Below are positions 32,937 to 41,829 of a stretch of DNA of 64,000 nt, piece after piece. Made by a program: the position numbers and the translations under genes. Positions within the stretch are counted from its first letter, which is position 1. Each line of letters begins with the position of its first letter. The stretch lies in assembly GCA_017433975.1 (NCBI GenBank), contig JAFRGD010000008.1, positions 1-64,000 of the forward strand. The letters run 5' to 3'. The notes below the pieces were generated by a model, which ran no database searches, had not been told where the DNA came from, and worked only from the letters and a program-made list of their open reading frames with translations. The DNA is from Mogibacterium sp. GTDB taxonomy: Bacteria; Bacillota; Clostridia; Peptostreptococcales; Anaerovoracaceae.

Positions 32937-34982
32937 ATGATCGAAGAATACCTGAAAGCCCGTAAGGCGGGCGACCGTGAATATAAGGCCCGTATCGCAA
33001 AGGGGGAGTATCCGTTCCTCCCGGCGCTGGACGACGTTCTGGCGGACGCGGGGTCCATGCCGCAGCAGCCGGTCGGGCTCATGGAGATCCCGGTGGACCT
33101 GATCGTCGGCACCCGGACCCGTGCCCGGCAGAATTCTTTTGCGCCGAATTTCATGCCGCTCCTCGCGCCGGATACCGAATTCGCCATGAAGTGGAGCAAC
33201 CTCTACCGGACGCAGGTGGGGGACGGCTACAGCAGCCCGATCAAGGTCTTTGAATACCTGCATAAATTCTACGTCCAGGAGGGAAACAAACGGGTCTCTG
33301 TGAGCCGTTTTCTCGAAGCGCCGGCCATCCTGGCGGAGGTCATCCGGATCCTTCCGACGGAGCAGGTGATGCGGGAGAACCCGGCGTACGCGGAGTTTCT
33401 GGACTTTTACCGCGTCGCCCCGATCTACGACATCGTCTGCACCGTTCCGGGCTCGTACCGGGAGATCGCGCAGCTCGTCGGCCGCGAGATCGGACCGGGG
33501 GCGGAGCCGTGGCCGGAGGACCTGGTCAAGACGCTGAAGACCGCTTACTGGAACTTCTCGGAGGCGGTGGCTTCGTTCCGCGATGAGATCCCGGACCTCG
33601 CGCCGGGCGACGCGTTTCTCGTCTACCTCCGCATCTATCTGAACGATGCGCTCCGGTTTGAAACGGATAAGGAGATGCAAAAGCGCCTCACAAAGATCCG
33701 TAAGGAGCTGTTGACGGCGCACAAGGCGTCCCGCAACGAGGAGATCTCGCTGATCGAGTCGTCCGAGGACGCGCTCAAAGCCGGCGACCTCGTGACAAAG
33801 ACCGGCAGCCTGCTCTCCCGGCCGGGGTCGATCATCGGCAAGGTCCTCCCGGTGCGGCAGTATTCCGACAAGCACCCGCTGAAGGCGGCGTTCATTTACG
33901 ACGGGCTCCCGGAGGACTCGAGCTGGGTCTATGACCACGAAGCCGGCCGACGGCGCGTACAGGCGGCGTACGGCGGCATCGTTGAAACGGCGGGCTTTGC
34001 AATTGCCGGGGCGGGCCGCAAGACCAAGGCACCGTGCCGGATCCAGCCGGACTTTACCGCTGCGGTGACAGCGGCGGTGGAGTGGGGCGCGGAGGTCATC
34101 TTTACGACGGCGGCGCGGCACATGAACGACACGCTGCGCGCGGCGATCCGCTACGAAGATGTGATTTTTCTGAACTGCTCGGTCAACCTCGCGCACCAGG
34201 CGGTGCGGACTTACTATGCCAAACAATACGAGTCGAAGTTCCTCGCAGGCATCGTCGCTGCTTCCCGCGCGGACAACCACATGATCGGATACTGTTCAGA
34301 CTATCCAATCTACGGGACGGTTGCGGGCATCAACGCCTTTGCAATCGGGGCGGCCATGGTCGATCCGGAGGTCCGGATCTATCTGGACTGGACGACGCGG
34401 CAGAACGTGAACTGGTGGCACGACATGCTGGAGCAGGGGATCCGCGTCATCTCTGCGGTAGATTCGATGCACAATATCGACGGCAGCGACGCTTACGGGG
34501 TCTTCCATGTTGAGGCGTGTGAGCCGGGGACGGGCAACGACCTCTCCCGGAACTACCAGATCACCAACCTCGCGGTGCCGATCTGGAAGTGGGGCAAGCT
34601 TTATGAGATTATCCTCCGGACGATTCTGGAGGGAACGTACCACGCAAAGCTCGTGGACCGCAAGGATCAGGCGACTAACTACTGGTGGGGCATGATTTCC
34701 GGGGTCGTAGATATAGAATTGACGGATAATATTTCTCCGTATACCAAGCAGCTCGTCGAGGTTTTGCGCAGAACGATCATCGCGGGCGACTTCAACCCGT
34801 TCGACGGAGCGCTCCGCAGCCAGACCGGATGGGTCCGGCGCGCAGACGAACCGCCGCTGACCAGCAAAGACATCATCACGATGAACTGGCTGAACGAGAA
34901 CGTCATCGGGGAGATCCCGGCGAAGGACGCGCTGACGGACGAGGCTAGGGAGACGGTTTCGATTGCGGGCGTGAAAGGGTAG
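32937..34982 (+). CDS. Putative cytoplasmic BMP/PnrA-like nucleoside-binding protein with ParB-like domain
   Basis: A 681-residue protein with no signal peptide or transmembrane helix. Residues ~50-140 resemble a ParB/sulfiredoxin-fold domain: MEIPVDLIVGTRTRARQNSF, then PIKVFEYLHKFYVQEGNKRV (GNKRV at 116-120 in place of the usual GxxR). Residues ~315-640 are a BMP/PnrA-type periplasmic-binding-protein fold (HPLKAAFIYDGLPEDSSWVY, KFLAGIVAASRADNHMIGY, GTVAGINAFAIGA). BMP proteins usually sit outside the cell and bind purine nucleosides. Here the domain appears cytosolic, so a nucleoside-responsive regulator or enzyme is inferred. It overlaps no neighbour but is tightly placed between the Na/Pi transporter and a phosphoesterase. 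Confidence 0.78.
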   Translation: MIEEYLKARKAGDREYKARIAKGEYPFLPALDDVLADAGSMPQQPVGLMEIPVDLIVGTRTRARQNSFAPNFMPLLAPDTEFAMKWSNLYRTQVGDGYSSPIKVFEYLHKFYVQEGNKRVSVSRFLEAPAILAEVIRILPTEQVMRENPAYAEFLDFYRVAPIYDIVCTVPGSYREIAQLVGREIGPGAEPWPEDLVKTLKTAYWNFSEAVASFRDEIPDLAPGDAFLVYLRIYLNDALRFETDKEMQKRLTKIRKELLTAHKASRNEEISLIESSEDALKAGDLVTKTGSLLSRPGSIIGKVLPVRQYSDKHPLKAAFIYDGLPEDSSWVYDHEAGRRRVQAAYGGIVETAGFAIAGAGRKTKAPCRIQPDFTAAVTAAVEWGAEVIFTTAARHMNDTLRAAIRYEDVIFLNCSVNLAHQAVRTYYAKQYESKFLAGIVAASRADNHMIGYCSDYPIYGTVAGINAFAIGAAMVDPEVRIYLDWTTRQNVNWWHDMLEQGIRVISAVDSMHNIDGSDAYGVFHVEACEPGTGNDLSRNYQITNLAVPIWKWGKLYEIILRTILEGTYHAKLVDRKDQATNYWWGMISGVVDIELTDNISPYTKQLVEVLRRTIIAGDFNPFDGALRSQTGWVRRADEPPLTSKDIITMNWLNENVIGEIPAKDALTDEARETVSIAGVKG

Positions 34983-34997
34983 TTTCAGGCGCATGAT

Positions 34998-35708
34998 ATG
35001 AAGATTCTGATCGTAGCCGATGTAGAACAAAACGACCTGTGGGACCACAATCCGGTGGACCGTGAGCGGTACGCGGACGTCGGTCTCATTTTGTCTGCGG
35101 GCGACCTCCGGCCGGCGTATCTGGAGTATCTCGTGACCATGTTCAACGTGCCGCTGCTGTATGTCCGCGGCAATCACGATAACAGGTATGACAAGGAGCC
35201 GCCGGCGGGCTGTCTGAACATCGATGGAAAGACGGTTGAAGTGGCGTGCAGGAACCGCGCGGGCGAAGAGGCGACCCTGCGCGTCGCCGGGCTCGGCGGC
35301 TGTATGCGGTACAAACCGGGCAGTGACATGTACACCGAAAAAGAGATGTCGGGCCGCGTGAAACGGCTGCGCCGCAGTCTGCGGAAGGGGTTGTGTTACG
35401 ATATCGAGGGGCAGCGCATGCAGTCGCGGGCGGCGGACGTGCGGTACCTGCTCGGACAAAACGAAGGCCTGCGCCCGGACATCCTGCTCACGCACGCGCC
35501 GTGCCTGGGCTACGGGGACATGGAGGACCTGCCGCACCGGGGCTTTGCCTGCTTCAACGGACTCCTGGACGCCTGCCGGCCTGCCTACCACTGTTATGCC
35601 CACGTGCACATGGAGTACGGGCACTTCGCGCGGGTGACGGAGCACCCGTCGGGAACCACCCTGATCAACTGCAGCGGCGCATATCTGCTCGACTTCCCGC
35701 AAAAATAA
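34998..35708 (+). CDS. Calcineurin-like metallophosphoesterase
   Basis: A 236-residue protein of the metallophosphoesterase fold: MKILIVADVEQND (metal Asp, without the usual His), LILSAGDLRPAYLEYL, the signature LLYVRGNHDNRYD, DILLTHAPCLGYGDMED and CYAHVHMEYGHF. It may cleave phosphomono- or diesters, perhaps nucleotides, given the nucleoside-binding-type protein encoded 15 bp upstream. The ATG at 34998 lacks a strong Shine-Dalgarno site. Substrate unknown. Confidence 0.85.
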   Translation: MKILIVADVEQNDLWDHNPVDRERYADVGLILSAGDLRPAYLEYLVTMFNVPLLYVRGNHDNRYDKEPPAGCLNIDGKTVEVACRNRAGEEATLRVAGLGGCMRYKPGSDMYTEKEMSGRVKRLRRSLRKGLCYDIEGQRMQSRAADVRYLLGQNEGLRPDILLTHAPCLGYGDMEDLPHRGFACFNGLLDACRPAYHCYAHVHMEYGHFARVTEHPSGTTLINCSGAYLLDFPQK

Positions 35709-35756
35709 ACGTTTATACTTTATCTTTTTTAAGAATTGCCATATAATAGTAGTGCT

Positions 35757-36629
35757 ATGAAAATGATTGATATTTTGGAAAAAGATAAGGACCGTCTTCT
35801 GACGGACCTGGCAAAGGCGGCAACGGCCGAAAAAGCCGTGCACGTCCTCGAGAACGAGTCAGACAAGATGCTGCTCACATATAACGAGCACTGCGGAAGC
35901 GAAAGCGAGCGGGACGCTGCGGCGTACATGATGCAGGCGGTCCGGCTGTCCCTGCCGCTGATCGATTCGGTCGGTGATACCAAGGTGTGGGAGTCCGAGA
36001 CGGTCAAGGAGTCCGAACGCAAGGTGAGCATTCCGGGAATCATCCTCATGATCCTCGGCATTGCGCTTACGGTGTTCGGCCTTGTGGTGCTCGCGGCGGC
36101 GGGGTCCAAGGAAGGCGTTAGCACGGACGTCCTGATGCGGTGCCTGATCGTGCTGGGCGGTGCTGCAATGATGTACTTTGCGGGACGCCTCACGGGCAAG
36201 CCGGCAAAGGTCAAAAGGACCAAGAGCCAGCAGATCGAGGTGCACATCGACCCGGGCAAGGTCTACCGGAGCTTCCGGACGGCCATCCTTTCGGTCGACC
36301 AGAGCCTCGAGGAGGTCCGGGCGGCGGAGCGCTGGAGCAAGCGCGAGAAGGCCGGCACCATCGAAGGCCGGCCGGCGACGACGCCGGAAATCGACCTCTT
36401 CTCCGATCTCCTCGCTGCGTCCTACATCGGCGACGCGGAGTACGCCCTGGAGAAGATTGACAGTATCAAATACTACCTGCACCGGCAGCAGATCGAGGTC
36501 GTGGACTTCAGCGAAGCGACCCGGCAGTACTTTGACCTGATGCCGGGGACAGAGGCCGGAACCATCCGGCCGGCGCTTGTCGCGGACGGTGTTCTGCTTA
36601 AGAAAGGTCTCGCATCAACCGGTAAATAG
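35757..36629 (+). CDS. Two-TM membrane protein, partner of the Hsp70-like ATPase
   Basis: A 290-residue protein of no recognised family. An N-terminal helical cytosolic part (1-90) leads to two transmembrane helices (~91-116 and 125-146) and a ~145-residue C-terminal cytosolic domain (KSQQIEVHIDPGKVYRSF, PEIDLFSDLLAASYIGDAEY). ATG 35757 is preferred to the ATG at 35736, because a TATAAT at 35742-35747 lies between them and would be a promoter -10; translation would then be nearly leaderless. The Hsp70-like gene starts 17 bp after the stop, so the two probably work together at the membrane. Confidence 0.65.
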   Translation: MKMIDILEKDKDRLLTDLAKAATAEKAVHVLENESDKMLLTYNEHCGSESERDAAAYMMQAVRLSLPLIDSVGDTKVWESETVKESERKVSIPGIILMILGIALTVFGLVVLAAAGSKEGVSTDVLMRCLIVLGGAAMMYFAGRLTGKPAKVKRTKSQQIEVHIDPGKVYRSFRTAILSVDQSLEEVRAAERWSKREKAGTIEGRPATTPEIDLFSDLLAASYIGDAEYALEKIDSIKYYLHRQQIEVVDFSEATRQYFDLMPGTEAGTIRPALVADGVLLKKGLASTGK

Positions 36630-36646
36630 AGAGGAATCGCGGAGGA

Positions 36647-38560
36647 ATGGATCGTTTTTTCGGATTTGACCTCGGGGACGCGGAGAGCGCGATCGCCAGG
36701 CTGCACAAACAAGATCAGGTCGTACCTGAGATGCTCACCGTTGTCGGTGAGCAGAGTTTTATTACTGCATATGCACAGCTCGCTTCGGGCGAGATCCTGA
36801 TCGGAGAGAAAGCCTGCTACGCGGACAACGTGGTCCGGCGCAAACTCCGGTTCAAGAGCCGGTTCCTGACGGAGCGGTCGAGCGCGCAGGACGTTAAGAG
36901 CTTTGCCGCGGGCGTCCTCGGTGAGCTCTACGGGAGCGGCGACCTGATCCGCAACGAGGACTGCAGCTTTTACATCGGTTGCCCGGCGGGCTGGGACCGG
37001 AATACCCGGGAACACTACCGTGAGATCTTTGAGAGCGCGGGCTATCCGCCGGCGCGGATCATCTCCGAGTCGCGCGGCGCCATGGTGAGCGCCTGCCAGT
37101 CCAAACACCTGCAGATCGGTCTGGACATCCTATCCAAGCCGGTTCTGGTTGTCGATATCGGGTCTTCGACCACGGACTTCGCCTACATCATGGGCGGCAA
37201 AGAGGTCGAAATGCAGACCGCGGGCGAGGTCGTCCTCGGCGGCGGCCTGATGGACGAGATCCTGCTCGAGGAGTCGGTCGCCGCATCCGGGCTGATGCGC
37301 AAGCGGATCCAGGCCGTCTTCGACGAGAGCGAGCCGTGGCGGACGTACGCGGAGTTCGCGGCGCGGCGCCTCAAGGAGAAGTATTTCTCCGACGAGGATT
37401 ATTGGAGCCACAACGACTGCCGCGAGAGCGTCGTGCTTTACTATAACCGGCCGGTCAAGCTGACCCTCCGGATGGACCGCGCGATCGCGGACAAACTCGT
37501 CAACAAGAAACTGGAAAAACTCGGCGGACGGTCGTTCCGCGAGGTTTTCATCGCTTCCCTGAATGATGTCAAAAATAATATCACAGGCGCGCAGCCGGAG
37601 CTGATCTTCCTGACCGGCGGCGTCAGCAAACTTCCGGCGATCCGCGACTGGTGCACGGACGTCTTCCCGGATTCGGTCGTCATCTCGGCGAGCGACCCGG
37701 AGTTCTCGGTTGCAAAAGGCCTCGCGTACTGCGGCCGGATCGACGAAGACCTCAAGGACTTCAAAGCCGAACTCGATCAGCTGATTTCCTCCACCACGAT
37801 CGAGGAAATCGTCGGCCGGCACATCCAGCAGCTCTACCGCGACGCGGTGGACTGCCTCGTCGACCCGATCGTCGCCAAGGTTGCCGTCCCGGTCTTCGAG
37901 CGGTGGCGGTCCGGAGAGATCACCCGTCTCGCGGACACGGACGCGGAACTCCAACGCGAAATCGGCGCCTTCCTCCGGGAGGACGAGACCCGCGAACTCC
38001 TCGCGGGCCCGATCACCGCGTGGCTCAAGCCTGTCATCGAGGAACTCGAGGAGTACACGGTACCGATCTGCATCCGCCACCGGGTGCCTTACACCGCGCT
38101 CAGCCTCAAGTCCTACCTCTCGGTTTCGGACATCGACATCAAGGTCGACGCGCGGAACCTCTTTGCGGTTGAGGAGATGACACTGCTCATCGACTCCATC
38201 GTGACGGCGCTCGTCGCGATCCTGGTTTCCGTCATCGACCTCGTACCGTTCCTCGCCGGACCGGAGGGCGTCCTGATCGGCGTCATCGCTTCGATCGTCA
38301 TCCTCGTCCTCGGCAAGGGCAAGATGGAGGAAAAGATGCTGACCGCAGACATTCCAAAGGCGATGCGGCGCCTCGTGCCAAAGAGCGCGATCAGCGCACG
38401 GATCGACACCATCAGTTCTGCTGTCAGGGAGTCTTTCTATAAGAGCCTCAAGACGGAAAAGAACGATGAGATCACCGCGCGGATGGTTGAGGAGATCTCC
38501 GGCCAGATCGAACACACGCTCGTCAAGATGGCGGAGGTCGTGGAGATCCCGCTCGGATAG
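36647..38560 (+). CDS. Membrane-anchored Hsp70/actin-superfamily ATPase
   Basis: A 637-residue protein. Actin/Hsp70 ATPase motifs are present: phosphate-1 FFGFDLGDAESAIA at the N-terminus, phosphate-2 VLVVDIGSSTTDFAYI near residue 165 and the adenosine motif ELIFLTGGVSKLPAI near 325. There is no Hsp70 substrate-binding domain. Instead a helical region leads to a hydrophobic hairpin at about 513-556 (IVTALVAILVSVIDLVPFLA, LIGVIASIVILVLG) and an ~80-residue cytosolic tail. It may be a filament or chaperone-like ATPase acting at the membrane with the protein encoded just upstream. Function unknown. Confidence 0.75.
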   Translation: MDRFFGFDLGDAESAIARLHKQDQVVPEMLTVVGEQSFITAYAQLASGEILIGEKACYADNVVRRKLRFKSRFLTERSSAQDVKSFAAGVLGELYGSGDLIRNEDCSFYIGCPAGWDRNTREHYREIFESAGYPPARIISESRGAMVSACQSKHLQIGLDILSKPVLVVDIGSSTTDFAYIMGGKEVEMQTAGEVVLGGGLMDEILLEESVAASGLMRKRIQAVFDESEPWRTYAEFAARRLKEKYFSDEDYWSHNDCRESVVLYYNRPVKLTLRMDRAIADKLVNKKLEKLGGRSFREVFIASLNDVKNNITGAQPELIFLTGGVSKLPAIRDWCTDVFPDSVVISASDPEFSVAKGLAYCGRIDEDLKDFKAELDQLISSTTIEEIVGRHIQQLYRDAVDCLVDPIVAKVAVPVFERWRSGEITRLADTDAELQREIGAFLREDETRELLAGPITAWLKPVIEELEEYTVPICIRHRVPYTALSLKSYLSVSDIDIKVDARNLFAVEEMTLLIDSIVTALVAILVSVIDLVPFLAGPEGVLIGVIASIVILVLGKGKMEEKMLTADIPKAMRRLVPKSAISARIDTISSAVRESFYKSLKTEKNDEITARMVEEISGQIEHTLVKMAEVVEIPLG

Positions 38561-38565
38561 GGGAC

Positions 38566-38580
38566 GGACCCGCAGGGTCC
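38566..38580 (+). other. Small hairpin between the ATPase and MATE genes
   Basis: GGACCC-GCA-GGGTCC forms a perfect 6-bp stem with a 3-nt loop. It is followed by AAAAGGGG rather than T residues, so it is not a terminator. It may stabilise the mRNA or limit read-through. Confidence 0.35.
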
Positions 38581-38597
38581 AAAAGGGGATGCAGTCC

Positions 38598-39968
38598 ATG
38601 AGCACAGCGCAGGACGCAATTGAAAAACGACGGATCTACATGACGACGACACCGATCAATCAGCTAATGCCAAGGCTGGCGGTGCCGTCGATGATTAGTA
38701 TGCTCGTGACGAACTTCTACAACATGGTAGACACGTTCTTCGTCGGGCAGATTTCGACGCAGGCCACCGCGGCGGTCGGCGTCGTTTTGCCGCTGATGTC
38801 GATCATGCAGGCGTTCGGGTTCTTCTGCGGGCACGGCTCCGGCAACTTCATCTCCATGCGGCTCGGCAGCCGCAAGATCGACGAGGCAAAGACCCAGGCC
38901 GCCAACGGCTTTTTCCTCGCGTTCGGCCTCGGTATCCTCCTCGCGGTCTTTGGCCTGACGCGGGTTACATGGCTTGCGACCCGGCTCGGGGCCACGCCGA
39001 CGATCGTCGACGATACGATCAGCTACATGGCGGTCATCCTGATCGGCGCGCCGTTCACAACGTCCCAGTTCGTCATTAATAACCAGTTGCGGTTCGAGGG
39101 GAGTGCCACGTACGCCATGGTCGGCCTGGTGACGGGCGCGGTCATAAACATCGCGCTCGACCCGATCCTGATGTTCGGCTTCGGGATGGGGGTGCGGGGC
39201 GCCGCGGTCGCGACGGTGGCGAGCCAGATCATCAGCTGGACGATCCTACTGATCGGTACCAGCCGTGGACCGAACATCCGGATCGATATCCGCAACGTCA
39301 AGTTCAACTACTACTATCTGAGCCACATCTTCAAAGGCGGCTTCCCGTCGCTCGCGCGGCAGGGCCTGAACAGCGTTTCGGTCATCATCATGAACCATAT
39401 CGCCGGTACGATTGGCGGGGACGCGGCCATCGCCGCGATGTCCATCGTCGGCCGCTTCATGATGCTTTGCCTGTCAGCCCTGATCGGTTTCGGGCACGGC
39501 CTGCAGCCGGTCTGCACGTTCAATTACGGAGCCGGTAAATACTCCCGTCTGCGCGAGGCGAGGAAATTCTGCATCAAGTACGGCACTGTCTTCATGGCAT
39601 GCATCAGCCTGGTGATGTTCCTGTTCGCGCCGCACATCATTGCGTTCTTCCGGGACGATCCGGACGTCATCGCAATCGGTACCAAGGCGCTGCGGTTCCT
39701 GTCGATTTCCTTCCCGTTCGCGGCGTACTCCATGATGAACAGCATGATCTGCCAGGCGCTCAACCGGAGCTTCCGCGCGACCATCCTGTCCACCGCGCGG
39801 TCCGGGCTCTTCTACATCCCGGCGCTGTACTTCCTGACCAAGTACCTCGGGCTCACGGGCCTCGAGATGTCGCAGATGACCGCGGGCCTCTGCACGTTCC
39901 TGATCACGATTCCGATCATGATTACGGTCATGCGCGAGATCCCGACGGAGGACAGACTCGAGCAGTGA
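38598..39968 (+). CDS. MATE family efflux transporter
   Basis: A 456-residue, 12-segment multidrug/toxin extrusion protein. Family phrases include PRLAVPSMISMLVTNFYNMV, DTFFVGQISTQATAAVGVVL, SGNFISMRLGSRK and FGHGLQPVCTFNYGAGKYSR. ATG 38598 is preferred over the in-frame ATG at 38589 because AAAAGGGG (38581-38588) is correctly spaced only for the former. This is the third MATE-type gene in the window. Substrate unknown; a terminator follows at 40005. Confidence 0.92.
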   Translation: MSTAQDAIEKRRIYMTTTPINQLMPRLAVPSMISMLVTNFYNMVDTFFVGQISTQATAAVGVVLPLMSIMQAFGFFCGHGSGNFISMRLGSRKIDEAKTQAANGFFLAFGLGILLAVFGLTRVTWLATRLGATPTIVDDTISYMAVILIGAPFTTSQFVINNQLRFEGSATYAMVGLVTGAVINIALDPILMFGFGMGVRGAAVATVASQIISWTILLIGTSRGPNIRIDIRNVKFNYYYLSHIFKGGFPSLARQGLNSVSVIIMNHIAGTIGGDAAIAAMSIVGRFMMLCLSALIGFGHGLQPVCTFNYGAGKYSRLREARKFCIKYGTVFMACISLVMFLFAPHIIAFFRDDPDVIAIGTKALRFLSISFPFAAYSMMNSMICQALNRSFRATILSTARSGLFYIPALYFLTKYLGLTGLEMSQMTAGLCTFLITIPIMITVMREIPTEDRLEQ

Positions 39969-40004
39969 GTTTTCCAAAATAATAATGATAGGGCGGAGAC
40001 GCAG

Positions 40005-40040
40005 CTGAAAGCATGTCGAACGGCAGCTTTCAGTTTTTTT
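40005..40040 (+). terminator. Rho-independent terminator after the MATE gene
   Basis: CTGAAAGC (40005-40012) pairs with GCTTTCAG (40026-40033), followed by a run of seven T residues. Confidence 0.85.
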
Positions 40041-40092
40041 ATGGACTTTTTGTGCGAATGATGGACGATAATATAGAATACAGTATAGAATA

Positions 40093-40114
40093 GAGTATAT
40101 ATTTACATATACTC
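40093..40114. promoter_or_regulatory. Inverted repeat upstream of putP (possible operator)
   Basis: GAGTATAT (40093-40100) and ATATACTC (40107-40114) are a perfect 8-bp inverted repeat with a 6-bp spacer, in an AT-rich stretch ~70 bp before the start codon. Its position suits a repressor site. No clear -35/-10 pair could be assigned with confidence. Confidence 0.4.
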
Positions 40115-40133
40115 ACAATCTGCTAATATAGTG

Positions 40134-40159
40134 ACAACACAGATCAGTTATTGTGTTGT
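40134..40159 (+). other. Leader hairpin just before the putP ribosome binding site
   Basis: ACAACACA (40134-40141) pairs with TGTGTTGT (40152-40159), followed by an AT-rich stretch and the AGGGGG ribosome binding site. It could affect translation or termination of the leader; this is untested. Confidence 0.35.
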
Positions 40160-40180
40160 TATTTATTTTAGGGGGTTTTT

Positions 40181-41698
40181 ATGAATTCTGAAATGCTGAC
40201 CTTCATACTCTACTTTGTCGCGCTGATGGGGGTGGCGCTATACTTTTATATCAAGGACAAGCAGAGAAGCCAGGAGGACTTCTTCCTGGGCGGCCGTCAG
40301 ATGGGACCGTGGGTCGCGGCGCTCTCGGCGCAGGCGTCCGACATGTCGGCGTGGCTGCTCATGGGACTGCCGGGGTCGATCCTCGCGTTCGGCTTCGGGC
40401 AGATCTGGATCGGCATCGGTCTGGCGCTCGGTACCGCTTTGAACTGGATCTTCTGCGCGCGGAGGCTGCGCGTGTTCTCGGAAGAGGCAGACGACTCGAT
40501 CACGATTCCGCAGTTCCTGGCCAACCGTTTCGCTGCGGACACCAAGACGCTGCAGATCATCTGCGCGCTGATCTTCCTCTTCGCATATACGATTTACGTC
40601 GCGTCGGCCTTTGTCGCCGGAACGACCGTATTCGGAACGCTGTTCCCGAGCATCTCGACGAGGACGGCCATGATCGTCTTCGCGGTGCTCATCGTGTTCT
40701 ATACGCTGTTTGGCGGCTTCACGGCGGTCTGCTGGACGGACTTCTTCCAGGGCATGCTGATGATGTTTGCCCTGATGGCGGTTCCGATCGTCGTCATCGC
40801 GACGCACCAGAACCTGGATACGAGCCTGCTGTCGCACGTCTATGAATACACGGACGCGAACGGGGCGCAGGTCACATGTGACTTCGGCGCCGGGCTCTTC
40901 AGCGCGAGCTGGCAGGACGTTGCAACCGGCTTCGCGTGGGGCCTCGGGTACTTCGGCATGCCGCACATCATCGTCCGGTTCATGTCCATCGAAAAGCCGT
41001 CGCAGATCAAAAAGTCCTCGGTCATCGCAATCGTCTGGGTCGTCATCTCGCTGGGGTGCGCCTGCCTGATCGCTTACATGGGCAGAATGCTCGTCGCGGA
41101 CGAGCTGCTCCCGCAGGGCATGCAGAAGGTCGTCTTCATCACCATGGCGCGGAAGTACTTCCCGCCGGCAGCCTCCGGACTGCTGCTCGCGGCCATCATC
41201 GCGGCGTCAGTGTCCACCGCGGACTCCCAGCTGCTGGTCGCGTCGAGCTCGTTCACATCTGACCTTTACATCCCGCTGTTCCGCAAGAACGCTTCGGAAA
41301 AGGAAGCCGTCATTGTCGGCCGGATCGTCGTCGTGGTCATCGCGATTATCGCCTTCATGATCGCCTCCTCCAAGGGGAGCGGGGCGCAGGCCATCATGAA
41401 TCTGGTCGAAAACGCGTGGGGCGCATTCGGCGCTTCGTTCGGCCCGGTCAGCATCCTGGCGCTGTTCTGGAGGGAGTTCAACTATAAAGGCGCGATCGCC
41501 GGTATCGTCGCGGGCTTCGTGGTCGACCTCGGCTGGCTCTTCGGCGGACTGTCGGGGAGCACGGGCGTCTACGAGCTGCTGCCGGGCTTCATCGCGGGCG
41601 GACTGGTCGCGTACTTCGTGGCGAAGGCGACGCCGACGCTCGACAAGGAGCGGGCGGTCTACGACGCCGCGCGGGCTGCCGATGCAACCGCGGATTGA
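40181..41698 (+). CDS. putP: Sodium/proline symporter
   Basis: A 505-residue SSS-family symporter with about 13 hydrophobic segments. Characteristic segments include KDKQRSQEDFFLGGRQMGPW, AALSAQASDMSAWLLMGLPG (the ASDMSxW sodium/proline-site region), GGFTAVCWTDFFQGMLM and AAIIAASVSTADSQLLVASS. It imports proline with Na+ for nutrition or osmoprotection. The start follows TTTAGGGGGTTTTT. It is a single-gene unit, bounded by the terminator at 40005 and the shared terminator at 41758. Confidence 0.93.
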   Translation: MNSEMLTFILYFVALMGVALYFYIKDKQRSQEDFFLGGRQMGPWVAALSAQASDMSAWLLMGLPGSILAFGFGQIWIGIGLALGTALNWIFCARRLRVFSEEADDSITIPQFLANRFAADTKTLQIICALIFLFAYTIYVASAFVAGTTVFGTLFPSISTRTAMIVFAVLIVFYTLFGGFTAVCWTDFFQGMLMMFALMAVPIVVIATHQNLDTSLLSHVYEYTDANGAQVTCDFGAGLFSASWQDVATGFAWGLGYFGMPHIIVRFMSIEKPSQIKKSSVIAIVWVVISLGCACLIAYMGRMLVADELLPQGMQKVVFITMARKYFPPAASGLLLAAIIAASVSTADSQLLVASSSFTSDLYIPLFRKNASEKEAVIVGRIVVVVIAIIAFMIASSKGSGAQAIMNLVENAWGAFGASFGPVSILALFWREFNYKGAIAGIVAGFVVDLGWLFGGLSGSTGVYELLPGFIAGGLVAYFVAKATPTLDKERAVYDAARAADATAD

Positions 41699-41727
41699 TG
41701 AAATAGGGGACGGTTCCGGTTTTCATC
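41697..41727. repeat. Copy 1 of a GGGGACGG hairpin repeat
   Basis: GATGAAA-TA-GGGG-ACGG-TTCC-GG-TTTTCATC folds into an outer stem GATGAAA/TTTTCATC and an inner GGGG/TTCC stem with an ACGG loop. It overlaps the putP stop codon by two bases. A related element with compensating stem changes is at 44003-44031. Short GGGGACGG-type repeats occur in many Firmicutes. Confidence 0.6.
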
Positions 41728-41757
41728 TTTTCCCGCATTGAAATTGAAAGATAAAAA

Positions 41758-41786
41758 AGCGCCCGGGGAATCGTTCCCCGGGCGCT
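41758..41786. terminator. Bidirectional terminator between putP and the TetR gene
   Basis: AGCGCCCGGGGAA (41758-41770) and TTCCCCGGGCGCT (41774-41786) form a 13-bp perfect stem with a TCG loop. An A run on the left and T-rich sequence on the right let it serve both convergent genes. Confidence 0.9.
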
Positions 41787-41829
41787 GATTTGTTGTAACT
41801 TGTAAACCGAAGCGTTTCCGCCGAGACTG

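Noticed and set aside
35736..35757. Earlier ATG for the partner gene of the Hsp70-like ATPase
   Set aside because: A TATAAT element lies between the two ATGs, and the extra residues MPYNSSA add nothing recognisable; 35757 is kept as start.
38566..38580. Hairpin as terminator before the MATE gene
   Set aside because: No T-run follows, and the 6-bp stem is too short.
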